Assembly (NCBI GenBank): GCA_022414725.1
Contig: CM039464.1
Coordinates: 61,989,358 to 62,053,357, forward strand
Reading direction: 5' to 3'
DNA length: 64,000 nt
From: Microglena sp. YARC
Taxonomy: Eukaryota > Chlorophyta > Chlorophyceae > Chlamydomonadales > Chlamydomonadaceae
Shown: positions 53,301-62,559 of the stretch, in pieces
How the letters are laid out: each line of letters opens with the position of its first letter
Numbering within the stretch: the stretch's first letter is position 1
Notes under the pieces: model-generated
What the model was told of the DNA's origin: nothing
Database searches by the model: none
Seen by the model: only the letters and a program-made list of their open reading frames with translations
Translations under genes and position numbers: made by a program

Positions 53301-55740
53301 GGGCAAGTCTGGCTGGTAATTGCATTCACAAACAATCATTTGTGTAAGCAATTCTGTACTGAAATTTTCTTTGCAAAAAATGATTGCGATTCTGTACTGA
53401 AATTATCCTTTCCAAAAAATGATTTCGATTCTGCAGGAAAATCAGAATTACCAGTAATTCACAAGGAATCAGTTGTTCATGCCATTCTGTACTGAAGTTA
53501 TCATTGACAATGAACTTCATATAATCCGATCCCCCCCATATATTCACCAAAACCAAATTTGTGCAAATCTGCATTAAGGTTTCTCATCAACTGTTTTCTG
53601 TCTGCCTGCTTGCTACTGCCTAACTGCCTGCCTACTCCATGTCTTACTCCATTTCCTCTGCCTGTCTGCCTGATTGCCACTGCCTGTCTTAATCCCTGCC
53701 TGCCTGAAGTTCAAAACATCTTATTTTTTTGCCTTCTTATTTAATCCTTGCCTTATTCTTGCCTGCCTGTCTTACTCCCTCTGCTTGTCTGCCTGCCTGC
53801 CTCTGAATGTCTAATTGTCTGCCTTTTCCTGCCTGCTTGCCAATGCCTAACTGCCTGCTTGTCCTACTCCCTCTGCCTGTCTGCCTGCCTGCCTCTGAAT
53901 GTCTAAATTTCTTACTTTTTCCTGCCTGCTTGCCATTGCCTTATTGCCTGCCTGTCTTACTCCCTCTGCCTGCCTGCCTCTGAATGTCTAATTTTCTGCC
54001 CTTTTCCTTCCTGCTTGCCATAACCTTATTCCGGTCCTGTCTTACTCCCTCTGCCTGTCTGCCTGCCTGCCTGCCTCTGAATGTCTAATTTTCTGCCTTT
54101 TTCCTGCCTGCATTCCACTGCCTTATTGCCTGCTTGTCTTCCTCCCTCTGCCTGCCTCCGGATGTTACATTTCTTACTTTCCCCTGCCTATCTTGCCACT
54201 GCCTCACTGCCTGCCTGTCTTACTCCCTCTGCCTGCCTGCCTGCGTCCGAATGTTTCATTTCTTACTTTTCCCTGCCTGTCTTGCCAATGCCTTACTGCT
54301 TGCCTGTCTTGCTCCCTTGCCACTCCCTGTCTTATTTCCTGTCTGCCTGCCTCTGGTTTTTATTTTCATTTTTTCTTTTTCTTACCTACCTGCCTGCCAG
54401 CCTGCCTGCTTGCCTCTGATTTGTTATCCTGCCTGCCTGCCTGCCTCTAAATCTATTTTCTCGCCCACCCCAGGTTTTTATTTTCATTTTTTCTTTTTCT
54501 TACCTACCTGCCTGCCAGCCTGCCTGCTTGCCTCTGATTTGTTATCCTGCCTGCCTGCCTCTAAATCTATTTTCTCGCCCACCCCAGGTTTGTTGAGATG
54601 CATGTGGTCATGGGCCAGAACCTCCTCTTCAGCAACTTCCGTGATGGCCAGACTTACTCTACCACCAACAACGTGCCCGCCATCCTCAAGATTGTCGAGG
54701 GGTAAGTGAATCCATTAATCTGTGAATGCAGGGCCTAGTATGGTATCTGATAAGCAACACTGTTTCTTTTTTCGGCTACGCAAGGCAGCTTCCAGCCAGC
54801 TCCACCAGCCAGCCACCTGGCCAATCCCAAATATTTCAGCAGCATTCGGATGCCATTTATGTCAGCCCCCAGGAACACTAGTTAGCTTCAGCTTTGGCCC
54901 AAGGACAGGGAAGGGGAGCTGCCTAGAAGCTGCTACGCGTAGCCCAAAAAAGAAACGGTGATAAGCAACCCTGGGGCTGGTGACTTGTTTGCCCCTGCCG
55001 TTCTTGTGTACACTCATTTGCAACACAGCAACAGTCCCGCATCTTGCGGCCTCTCTTTCTCTCTCTCGCTGTCACTCTTCCACATATTCCACGACACCTT
55101 ATTTGCTAAACTTGGGGACACTGAGCCAGCCATCCTCAATATTGTTGAGGGGCGAGTGAAGGTTAATCCCTGCAATGCAGTGCGTCCTTTGTTCGAGGAG
55201 CCAGCTTGGAATTATAGATTTTAGAGTCTCCTCTAAATGCTATCTGAAGGGGAAGTCGATTGGAGTTTTTTTTTTTTTCGAATTATTTTTTCCCCCAACA
55301 AAAAACCAGGGTCGAGTTTGGCTCGGGAAAGCTGTCAAGAAGATAAATGACGCACGGCGCGGGCTCCCCCGGCTCACTGCAGCCTCTGTTCGTCACGCCC
55401 CTTCGGCAGTCTAAATGTTTAAGCCTGTTCTAGATGGTATGTCCCCCGGTGTCTGTCTATATATCTATGCCTGCCTCTATCTCTCTACCCCCTACCTCCC
55501 ACACATCCTACTCATCAGCACCCCACCCCCAACACCCTATTGACCTAACATCTTGCTTCCCATTTCAGAGCCCCAAGCATTTGGGCCGGAGCCCACAAGC
55601 AGTTCTTCATCGATGGCCCCGTCAACAAGGTTCGCGTTGGATATAAGAACAGGTGGAACATCCACGGTGCTAGGGGAGCTGTCCATATCATTGAGGACCC
55701 TATCATTGCTGGCCCTGACAACGGCTACAGCATGGCCTAA
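50360..55740 (+). CDS. Secreted fasciclin (FAS1) domain protein
   Basis: Exons 50,360-50,420, 51,537-51,727, 52,552-52,760, 54,588-54,701 and 55,569-55,740 total 747 nt, giving 248 residues and TAA. All junctions are GT-AG and in phase. Exon 1 encodes a hydrophobic leader (MKLVTGVLVAVMALTG), a likely signal peptide. The FAS1 fold shows its H1 motif VTVFAPTDRG at about residues 117-126, an H2-like stretch FVEMHVVMGQNLLF and a C-terminal GAVHIIEDPII. FAS1 proteins are extracellular adhesion or matrix proteins. A single domain with no visible lipid-anchor tail suggests a soluble secreted or wall protein. Exon 2 has two in-phase acceptors (51,537 and 51,630), so a form 31 residues shorter is possible. 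Confidence 0.85.
50735..51180 (+). repeat. Three-copy repeat in FAS1 intron 1
   Basis: Units of about 160 bases contain CATAACTGACAG, GCACAGTTCCGA(T/C)AGTC and TCAACAC/GCTCCT, at about 50,735, 50,900 and 51,065. Confidence 0.8.
51960..52551 (+). repeat. CACCACCAT array with duplicated FAS1 exon 3 acceptors
   Basis: Copies of the exon 3 start (GCTG(A/G)CTT, TGCAAGAT(A/C)CTAGA(A/G)AC, CTACAAGCCCACC) follow CTACACAG acceptors at 52,190 and 52,414; the full exon starts at 52,552. Between them lie CACCACCA(T/C) and CCACCCAC repeats. Both partial copies lose homology after about 50 bases. Confidence 0.92.
52855..53170 (+). repeat. Duplicated FAS1 exon 3 end and ATCAT repeat
   Basis: 52,905-52,954 copies the end of exon 3 (GGGTGTGACCATGGA(G/C)CAG, ATCATGAACG(G/A)CCCTGTCG) and keeps a donor, CCAG/GTGAGC. 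A CATCATCAATACCATC repeat follows at 53,055-53,175. Confidence 0.88.
53590..54587 (+). repeat. CTGCCTGCCTG pyrimidine-rich array and duplicated exon 4 acceptor
   Basis: Roughly 1 kb of CTGCCTGC, CTTACTCCCTCTGCCTG and TTTTCCTGCC units leads to the exon 4 acceptor. The acceptor context TCTCGCCCACCCCAG/GTTT occurs at 54,474 and again at the used site, 54,588, in a 114-base duplication. Confidence 0.88.
54758..54960. mobile_element. MITE family 2, copy 3, with intact 8-bp TSD
   Basis: It runs from CACTGTTTCTTTTTTCGGC to CCAAAAAAGAAACGGTG, 203 bp, inside FAS1 intron 4. ATAAGCAA is repeated exactly on both sides (54,750-54,757 and 54,961-54,968). Confidence 0.92.
55095..55160 (+). repeat. Decayed copy of FAS1 exon 4 end
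   Basis: AGCCATCCTCAATATTGTTG + AGGGGCGAGTGAAGG resembles the exon 4 end (GCCATCCTCAAGATTGTCG, AGGGGTAAGTGAA), but its donor GT is mutated to CG. Confidence 0.75.
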
Positions 55741-56069
55741 TCAGGCGCACAATTCTTCAGCAATTGACTAGGGTTCGGGCCAGATGCCAGCTAGCAGGGG
55801 TTTTAAAGGTGAAACCTGTAGCGCAAGTGCTACATTACGTACCTTGTTGTTTTGGGGGTGCTACGTTAGAGCCTTTGGGGGGTGCTTTTTTGCCCCGAGA
55901 TCTGATGCTGCCTGTATATATCCACATCTCTTGCGCATGGCCACTTTGTTGCTATTCCCTCTTTTTCAGAGCCCATGACCCTTATTCGTTATTCCTTATT
56001 CATTATTTAAGCTGCAGCTATCAATGCTGAAGGTGGCTTTAATGTAATACACACGCTTCCTTGGTCTCT

Positions 56070-57000
56070 TATACTTGAACTTGGTTACATAGTTTCAGCC
56101 AGCAATTTAGCTGCTCCGCCGTATTAGGCAGTTAAAAAAGGTCTCCCTGGTCTCTTCTACTGTGCATATGTGTGCATGAATGATGGTACAGTCCAGGGGT
56201 GGCCGAATAGGCTATACGGACAAACCATGGTATCAGGAGGTAGGGGAAGAACTGATGAACTGACCCTCACACAATTGTTCTACTCCTGAAGATGGCTAAT
56301 CCTCATCTCTTTCCCTTTTTAACTTTGTTACATGGATCCAGCCATAAATTTGGCTGCTCGCCGTCTCTGAAATTATTGCCAGAAAGCTTGTGATCATCAT
56401 AAAAATCAATCAATTCTAAGCACTCGTCAAATATACAAGATATGATCTTAAACCACTGAAGACCAGTTTCCACCTTAGCTATAGGAGGGAGTTCTAAATA
56501 TATTATGCACCACCTTGTGAGGTAGGTATCAGGCATCTCAGGTTTCCCACTCTCATCCCATTTTTTTCTTCTCCCATGAGGACATCCAAGTCTGGTCACA
56601 CCATTCTTCCCTCCTTGTGATCCCGAGCTTTCCTCTGTAGGGTGCTATAGTAAAAGAACAGATGCTTCGAGAATCCTCCTCCACTTTGTCCCAGTTAACT
56701 TCAACTTGGCTAACTTGAACTTTAACTTGGTTTCATAGCTTCAGCCAGCAATTCGGCTGCTCGCCGTCTTCGGGGGTAAAAAAAGACTACCAGGAAAAGT
56801 AATTGTAGTCTTTGGCAGTTAAAAAAGACTACCAGGAAAATATAACTCGAACAAACTTGATCATGGTTACATAGCTCCAGCCTTTAAGGCTGCTCGCCGT
56901 CTTTGCGTCCTTGGCAGTAACATCGAAATATTGTACGATGATCTGGGAACCAGAACGATATTGACAACTCATAACTTGCACTTGGTTGCTCGCACAATTC
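56070..57000. repeat. Dispersed GGTTACATAGCTTCAGCC family, several copies
   Basis: Motifs ACTTGGTT(A/T)CATAG, CTTCAGCCAGCAATTTGGCT and GCTGCTCGCCGTCTT recur at about 56,085, 56,330, 56,725 and 56,870, and elsewhere at 10,818, 23,950 (inverted), 26,330 and 59,940. They are often followed by AAAAAAGACTACCAGG. Too short and ragged to define ends; no gene is seen here. Confidence 0.6.
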
Positions 57001-57164
57001 GGCAATCTACTAAACTACTATTCCAAGGTTGTCTCCAGGCACGCATAATAACTCACATTTTGTTTAAAAAGTCATAAGTTGCTGGTGGTTGCCCCCAGTG
57101 AAAGCAAACAGGCTGGCCCTCTCAACTTCACGCCTTGTAACAAGGCCCCTCTAGTCTCAGTTTG

Positions 57165-57320
57165 GGAAAGTCCCTTCAGCCTATTTGGCCTAACCCTGGA
57201 CTGTAACAATATATGTACAACTGGCACTCGGTCTTTTGGCCTACCCCTGGACTGTAACAATATATGTACAACTGGCACTCGGTCTTTTGGCTTACCCCTG
57301 GACTGTAACAACATATGAAC
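57165..57320 (+). repeat. 51-bp tandem repeat, left part
   Basis: Units of CACTCGGTCTTTTGGC, CTACCCCTGGACTGTAAC, AATATATG. The same units continue at 58,244-58,450, so the LINE in between interrupts one array. Confidence 0.88.
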
Positions 57321-57332
57321 ATATGAACATAT

Positions 57333-58243
57333 GTCGAAGGTATTATGTCTGAAGTTTTTGAGTCATGGAGGTTTAAGTACCCAAGTGACACCAATGCAGT
57401 TAGAGACATCCCTGATGAGAGAAGGGTTGGCTTTAAACGCCTCCGATACCAAAAATGGTTAGCAGCCAACAGCAATGATGAGAATGGCTTGATTCCTTTT
57501 ACATCCGCCTTACATAAGCAGGATCAGATTCGTTCTATAGCACAGTTTAGAATGGGTTCCCATTGGCTGAACACAGAAAGAATGAGGGTGGTGGATAGAG
57601 CACACATCCCTCGCTCAATGAGACACTGTCAAATGTGTGGGTTCCAAAAAACTGAGGATGAAATGCATATGTTTGAGTGCCCTTTTTATAATGATATTCG
57701 CCTCCGCTACCAGAATCTGTTTACAGATATTTATAGGCATGTCCATGAGGATACCGACTTAACCGTATGGAATGTGGAATTCTGCGATTCCACATTCAGA
57801 ACCTTTATGAATGGAAATGGCACTAAGTCTTTTTGGAGCAACCTAGCCGACTATCTTTCTACTTGTAGAAGAGCAAGACAGGAAGCCCTGGACTGCTTAG
57901 TGGCACCGTAATTTATTATCCCTTTTTTTTCTTCTTGAGACTTCTCATTTGTTAGCTTCTTACCTCCGCCACTGTAAGTGGTTGAGATCTGGGTCCTGCT
58001 CTAAGGGGTTTAATACCTACGCCACCAAAACGGTGGTTGGGAGTTTGGTTTGTTTGTCCTCGACACACCCCTGATGTAATGGGGTTTTTTGCTTTGTGGG
58101 TGCTTTTTCTTTTTGTTTAAAGCACAGAGTCTCATACACCCTCGCGGTGTCAAGTAGACTTTAACATGTAATGTAATGTAATGTAATGTAATGTAATGTA
58201 ATGTAATGTAATGTAATGTAATGTAATGTAATGTAATGTAATG
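57333..58243 (+). mobile_element. 5'-truncated non-LTR retrotransposon (LINE)
   Basis: It carries the end of an ORF2-like reading frame, a 3' UTR of about 250 bases, and a terminal ATGTA microsatellite (58,166-58,243). Microsatellite tails of this kind are common on LINEs. It splits a 51-bp tandem array, and ATGAACA at both junctions may be the target duplication. Most of the element, including endonuclease and reverse transcriptase, is missing. Confidence 0.75.
57345..57911 (+). CDS. LINE ORF2 C-terminal part with CCHC zinc knuckle
   Basis: A 188-residue frame includes RIHxx-like helices (QIRSIAQFRMGSHWLNTE) followed by CQMCGFQKTEDEMHMFECPF, the C-x2-C...H-x3-4-C zinc-binding motif found after the reverse transcriptase in many non-LTR elements (zf-RVT type). 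The start at 57,345 is only the first methionine after truncation. It is not expected to be active alone. Confidence 0.7.
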   Translation: MSEVFESWRFKYPSDTNAVRDIPDERRVGFKRLRYQKWLAANSNDENGLIPFTSALHKQDQIRSIAQFRMGSHWLNTERMRVVDRAHIPRSMRHCQMCGFQKTEDEMHMFECPFYNDIRLRYQNLFTDIYRHVHEDTDLTVWNVEFCDSTFRTFMNGNGTKSFWSNLADYLSTCRRARQEALDCLVAP

Positions 58244-58450
58244 AACAACTTACACTCGGTCTTTTGGCCTACCCCTGGACTGTAACAACATATGAACAAC
58301 TTACACTCGGTCTTTTGGCCTACCCCTGGACTGTAACAACATATGAACAACTTACACTCAGTCTTTTGGCCTACCCCTGGACTGTAACAACATATGAACA
58401 ACTTACACTCGGTCTTTTGGCCTACCCCTGGACTGTAACAACATATATAC
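58244..58450 (+). repeat. 51-bp tandem repeat, right part
   Basis: Four units of AACAACTTACACTCGGTC, TTTTGGCCTACCCCTGGAC, TGTAACAACATATG at exact 51-base spacing. It is related to the dispersed CCTGGACTGTAAC sequences at 525, 10,130, 21,000, 47,390 and 59,890. Confidence 0.92.
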
Positions 58451-58550
58451 AACTTGCACTCTCTTTCATATATCCAGGACTCCAGCTTGCTACGGCTTTG
58501 CTAGAATAATCCAGCTAACTACACACACACTCACACACACCTAAATACAT

Positions 58551-58724
58551 GAGGACCTCACCATCTACTCCGACAGCTTATGCTCCTTGCGGCTTATTAA
58601 AGTGCACATTTACCTCCCCAGCCCGACCCGGGAGAGCAAGCCCCGCGACCTCCTGCAGAACATAGCCATCCACATTATCCAAAGACACAACCCTGCTATG
58701 CTAGCTACAGCTTTGCTAGCATAA
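58551..58724 (+). pseudogene. RNase H domain fragment of a retroelement
   Basis: The frame reads EDLTIYSDSLCSLRLI, then TRESKPRDLLQNIA, to a TAA at 58,722-58,724. The YSDS motif with a following Leu/Ile-rich helix is the Asp-containing strand of retroelement RNase H. It has no start and ends inside the first unit of the satellite that follows, so it is a truncated relic. Confidence 0.55.
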
Positions 58725-59720
58725 TTGAGCTAACTAGTACCGATATTCCATGGTTGCCGCCAGGCTGGCAGGCACCATAGCACCAGGCTGGCGCAACCCT
58801 GCTATGCTAGCTACAGCTTTGCTAGCATAATTCAGCTAACTAGTACCGGTTGCCGCCAGGCTGGCAGGCACCATAGCACCAGGCTGGCAACCCTGCTATG
58901 CTAGCTACAGCTTTGCTAGCATAATTCAGCTAGTACCGGCATTCCATGGTTGCCGCCAGGCTGGCAGGCACCATAGCACCAGGCAGCTACAGCTTTGCTA
59001 GCATAATTCAGCTAGTACCGGCATTCCATGGTTGCCGCCAGGCTGGCAGGCACCATAGCACCAGGCAGCTACAGCTTTGCTAGCATAATTCAGCTAGTAC
59101 CGGCATTCCATGGTTGCCGCCAGGCTGGCAGGCACCATAGCACCAGGCAGCTACAGCTTTGCTAGCATAATTCAGCTAGCACCGGCATTCCATGGTTGCC
59201 GCCAGGCTGGCAGGCACCATAGCACCAGGCAGCTACAGCTTTGCTAGCATAATTCAGCTAGTACCGGTATTCCATGGTTGCCGCCAGGCTGGCAGGCACC
59301 ATAGCACCAGGCAGCTACAGCTTTGCTAGCATAATTCAGCTAGTACCGGCATTCCATGGTTGCCGCCAGGCTGGCAGGCACCATAGCACCAGGCAGCTAC
59401 AGCTTTGCTAGCATAATTCAGCTACCTAGTACCGGTATTCCATGGTTGCCGCCAGGCTGGCAGGCACCATAGCACCAGGCAGCTACAGCTTTGCTAGCAT
59501 AATTCAGCTAGTACCGGCATTCCATGGTTGCCGCCAGGCTGGCAGGCACCATAGCACCAGGCAGCTACAGCTTTGCTAGCATAATTCAGCTACCTAGTAC
59601 CGGTATTCCATGGTTGCCGCCAGGCTGGCAGGCACCATAGCACCAGGCTGGCAACCAGAACCAGTACCGGTATTCCATGGCTGCCGCCAGGCTGGCAGGC
59701 ACCATAGCACCAGGCTGACA
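58690..59720 (+). repeat. 82-bp satellite (about 12 units)
   Basis: Units contain CAGCTACAGCTTTGCTAGC, ATAATTCAGCTAGTACCGG, CATTCCATGGTTGCCGCCAG and GCTGGCAGGCACCATAGC. Exact 82-base spacing holds between 58,984 and 59,400. The length equals the 82-bp minisatellite at 17.7 kb but the sequence is unrelated. The first unit overlaps the RNase H fragment. Confidence 0.92.
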
Positions 59721-60004
59721 ACCAGGGCTAGTACCAGAATTCCATGCTTGCCTTCAGGGCTCCAGGCTGGCAGGCTCCGTATCACCAGGCTGGCAACCAA
59801 AACCAGTACCGCTATTCCATGGTAGCCTCCAGGCAGGCAAACAAACTCAAACTTGGTTTCATGACTTATTGTTTGTACTTCGCCCATTTGGCTACCCTTG
59901 GACTGCAGCATACAGCATACAACAAACATGTGCTTGGGTATATAGCTCCAGCCTCTCTTGGTCCCCAACTTGACCAAGCGAGTATTCCAATGTTGCTTTT
60001 ATCA

Positions 60005-60640
60005 ATGCATTGTCAGTTGTATGATCTGAGTGGTGCGTAGCAGATCCTCTCTTGCTCCTCAACTCGACCAAGGGACTATTCCAAGGTTGCTTTTATCAAA
60101 TCATTGTCAGTTGTATGATGTGAGTGGTGCGTAGCAGAGCCTCTCTTGCTCCTCAACTCGACCAAGCGAGTATTCAAAGGATGCTTTATCGATGCATTGT
60201 CAGTTGCATGATCTGAGTGGTGCGTAGCAGAGCCTCTCTTGCTCCTCAACTCGATCAAGCGAGTATTCAAAGGATGCTTTATCGATGCATTGTCAGTTGC
60301 ATGATCTGAGTGGTGCGTAGCAGAGCCTCTCTTGCTCCTCAACTCGATCAAGCGAGTATTCAAAGGATGCTTTATCGATGCATTGTCAGTTGCATGATCT
60401 GAGTGGTGCGTAGCAGAGCCTCTCTTGCTCCTCAACTCGATCAAGCGAGTATTCAAAGGATGCTTTATCGACGCATTGTCAGTTGCATGATCTGAGTGGT
60501 GCGTAGCAGAGCCTCTCTTGCTCCTCAACTCGATCAAGTGAGTATTCAAAGGATGCTTTATCGATGCATTGTCAGTTGCATGATCTGAGTGGTGCGTAGC
60601 AGAGCCTCTCTTGCTCCTCAACTCGACCAAGCGAGTACTA
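60005..60640. repeat. 93-bp satellite with in-frame minus ORF
   Basis: About six units of TGGTGCGTAGCAGAGCCTC, TTGCTCCTCAACTCGA, GCGAGTATTCAAAGGATGC, TTTATCGATGCATTGTCAG. Because 93 is a multiple of 3 the minus strand stays open for 221 codons (60,741-60,076; repeated RSKRGSATHHSDHATDNAS). I treat this as a satellite. Its core GCATTGTCAGT(T/C)GCATGA is shared with the next array. Confidence 0.9.
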
Positions 60641-60849
60641 TTCCAACTTGAATTTGAACTTGAACTTGAACTAGAACTTGAATTTATTCCGAGGTTGCTT
60701 TCCGACGCGAGCTCTGCATCGCCCCGTGAGGCGCTGCGCAAGTTTTTGTAACCCCTAAGGTATGATGCATTTTCAGGTCATTTTCAGGGTGTTCAAGTAG
60801 TTGGATGAGGATTGCAATCATGTCTGGGTTGAGCTTGGGACCATGGCTG

Positions 60850-60990
60850 TTTCCCACTGCCTAGAAGCTGCTGCTGGTAGCTGAAAAGGAAAGCTGTGTT
60901 TCAGCCTCACTAGCAAGCTCCAGGTTTGGCCCAAGGACAGAGAAAGGGAGCTGCCTAGAAGCTGCTACACGTAGCCCAAAGACAAAATGG
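60850..60990. mobile_element. MITE family 2 fragments
   Basis: CTGCCTAGAAGCTGCTGC + TGGTAGCTGAAAAGGAAAG and then GAGCTGCCTAGAAGCTGC + TACACGTAGCCCAAAGAC. Two right ends of the family stand next to each other without left ends. Confidence 0.65.
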
Positions 60991-61119
60991 TACAGGGGTG
61001 CCATGGATCCAGCTTCGGCAATTAGACGCGAGGAACATAGCCCTTCTCTATCATGCGACATATATGCATTATCAGTTGCATGATCTGAGTAGTGCTCAGC
61101 AGAGCTCCTCACGCCACCG

Positions 61120-61985
61120 TCCATAGCTCCAGCCTTTCTTGCCCCCTAAGGTTGCTTTTAGGCACGGGGAAAGTAGCCTTTCTCAATCATATAGCAGATA
61201 GACGCAGATCGATGAATTGTCAGTTGCATGATTTGGGTGGTGCCCAGCTGGGCTCCTAACACCACCGTCCATAGCTCCAGCCTTTCTTGCCCCCTAAGGT
61301 TGCTTTTAGGCACGGGGAAAGTAGCCTTTCTCAATCATATAGCAGATAGACGCAGATCGATGAATTGTCAGTTGCATGATTTGGGTGGTGCCCAGCTGGG
61401 CTCCTAACACCACCGTCCATAGCTCCAGCCTTTCTTGCCCCCTAAGGTTGCTTTTAGGCGCGGGGAAAGTAGCCTTTCTCAATCATATAGCAGATGGACG
61501 CAGATCGATGCATTGTCAGTCGCATGATTTGGGTGGTGCTCAGCAGGGCTTCCCACGCCACTGCCCATAGCTCCAGCCTTTCTTGCCCCCCCAAGGTTGC
61601 TTTTAGGCGCGGGAAAAGTAACCCTTTCTCAATCATGCTGCAGATAGACGCAGATCTATGCATTGTCAGTCGCATGACCTGAGTAGTGCTCAGCTGGGCT
61701 CCTAACGCCACTGTCCATAGCTCTAGCCTTTCTTGCTCCCCAAATTCAGACCGAACTTGAGCTTGGTTACATAGCTTCAGGCGCGGGGAAAGTAGCCCTT
61801 CTCGATCATGTGGCAGATAGACGCATTGCCAGACGCATGATCTGGGTGGGGCTCAGCAGAGCTCCTCACGCCACTGTCCATAGCTCCACCCTTTCTTGAC
61901 CCCCAAGGTTGCTTTTAGGCGCGGGGAAAGTAGCCCTTCTCGATCATGTGGCAGATAGACGCATTGTCAGACGCATGGTCTGGGT
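61120..61985. repeat. 148-bp satellite (about six units)
   Basis: Units contain CCATAGCTCCAGCCTTTC, TTGCCCCCTAAGGTTGC, GGGGAAAGTAGCC and AGCAGATAGACGCAGATCG, at exact 148-base spacing between 61,193, 61,341 and 61,489. Later units are shorter and more diverged. Confidence 0.9.
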
Positions 61986-62410
61986 GGGGCTCAGCAGGGC
62001 TCTGTGTGAGTGGGGTGGTAAGAGTTGATACGGGTTGTAAGGGTGGTAGGGGTGGTAGGGGTGGTGCTCAGCAGGGCTCTGGGTGAGTGGGGTGGTAAGA
62101 GTTGGTAAGAGTTGGTAAGGGTTGTGAGGGTGGTAGGGATGGTAGGGATGTTTGGAGTTGGGCTCAGCAGGGCTCTGCGTGAGTGGGGTGGTAAGAGTTG
62201 ATACGGGTTGTAAGGGTGGTAGGGGTGGTAGGGGTGGTGCTCAGCAGGGCTCTGGGTGAGTGGGGTGGTAAGAGTTGGTAAGAGTTGGTAATGGTTGTGA
62301 GGGTGGTAGGGATGGTAGGGATGTTTGGAGTTGGGCTCAGCAGGGCTCTGCGTGAGTGGGGTGGTAAGAGTTGGCAAGTGGTGTGAGGGTGGTAGGGATG
62401 TTCGGAGTGG
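61985..62410 (+). repeat. GGTGGTAAGAGTTG array
   Basis: Higher-order units of GCTCAGCAGGGCTCTG(C/G), GTGAGTGGGGTGGTAAGAG and GTAGGGATGGTAGGG, alternating about every 80 and 90 bases. Each unit contains a donor-like CTCTGN/GTGAGTGG. Confidence 0.88.
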
Positions 62411-62559
62411 TGCTGAGCAGGGTGTGTGGTGTGTCAGTGTCAGTGTCAGTGCGTTTGGTGTATCAGTGTCGGCGTCAGTGTGTGTGGTGTGTCTGTGTTG
62501 GGGTCAGTGTCAGTGTGTGTGGTGAGTGTGTCAGGAGAGGAATCAAGCTGCAGGCAAGT

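Noticed and set aside
60076..60741. 221-codon minus-strand frame with a 31-residue repeat
   Set aside because: The 93-bp satellite period is a multiple of 3, which keeps the frame open by itself. Flanking sequence shows no gene structure.
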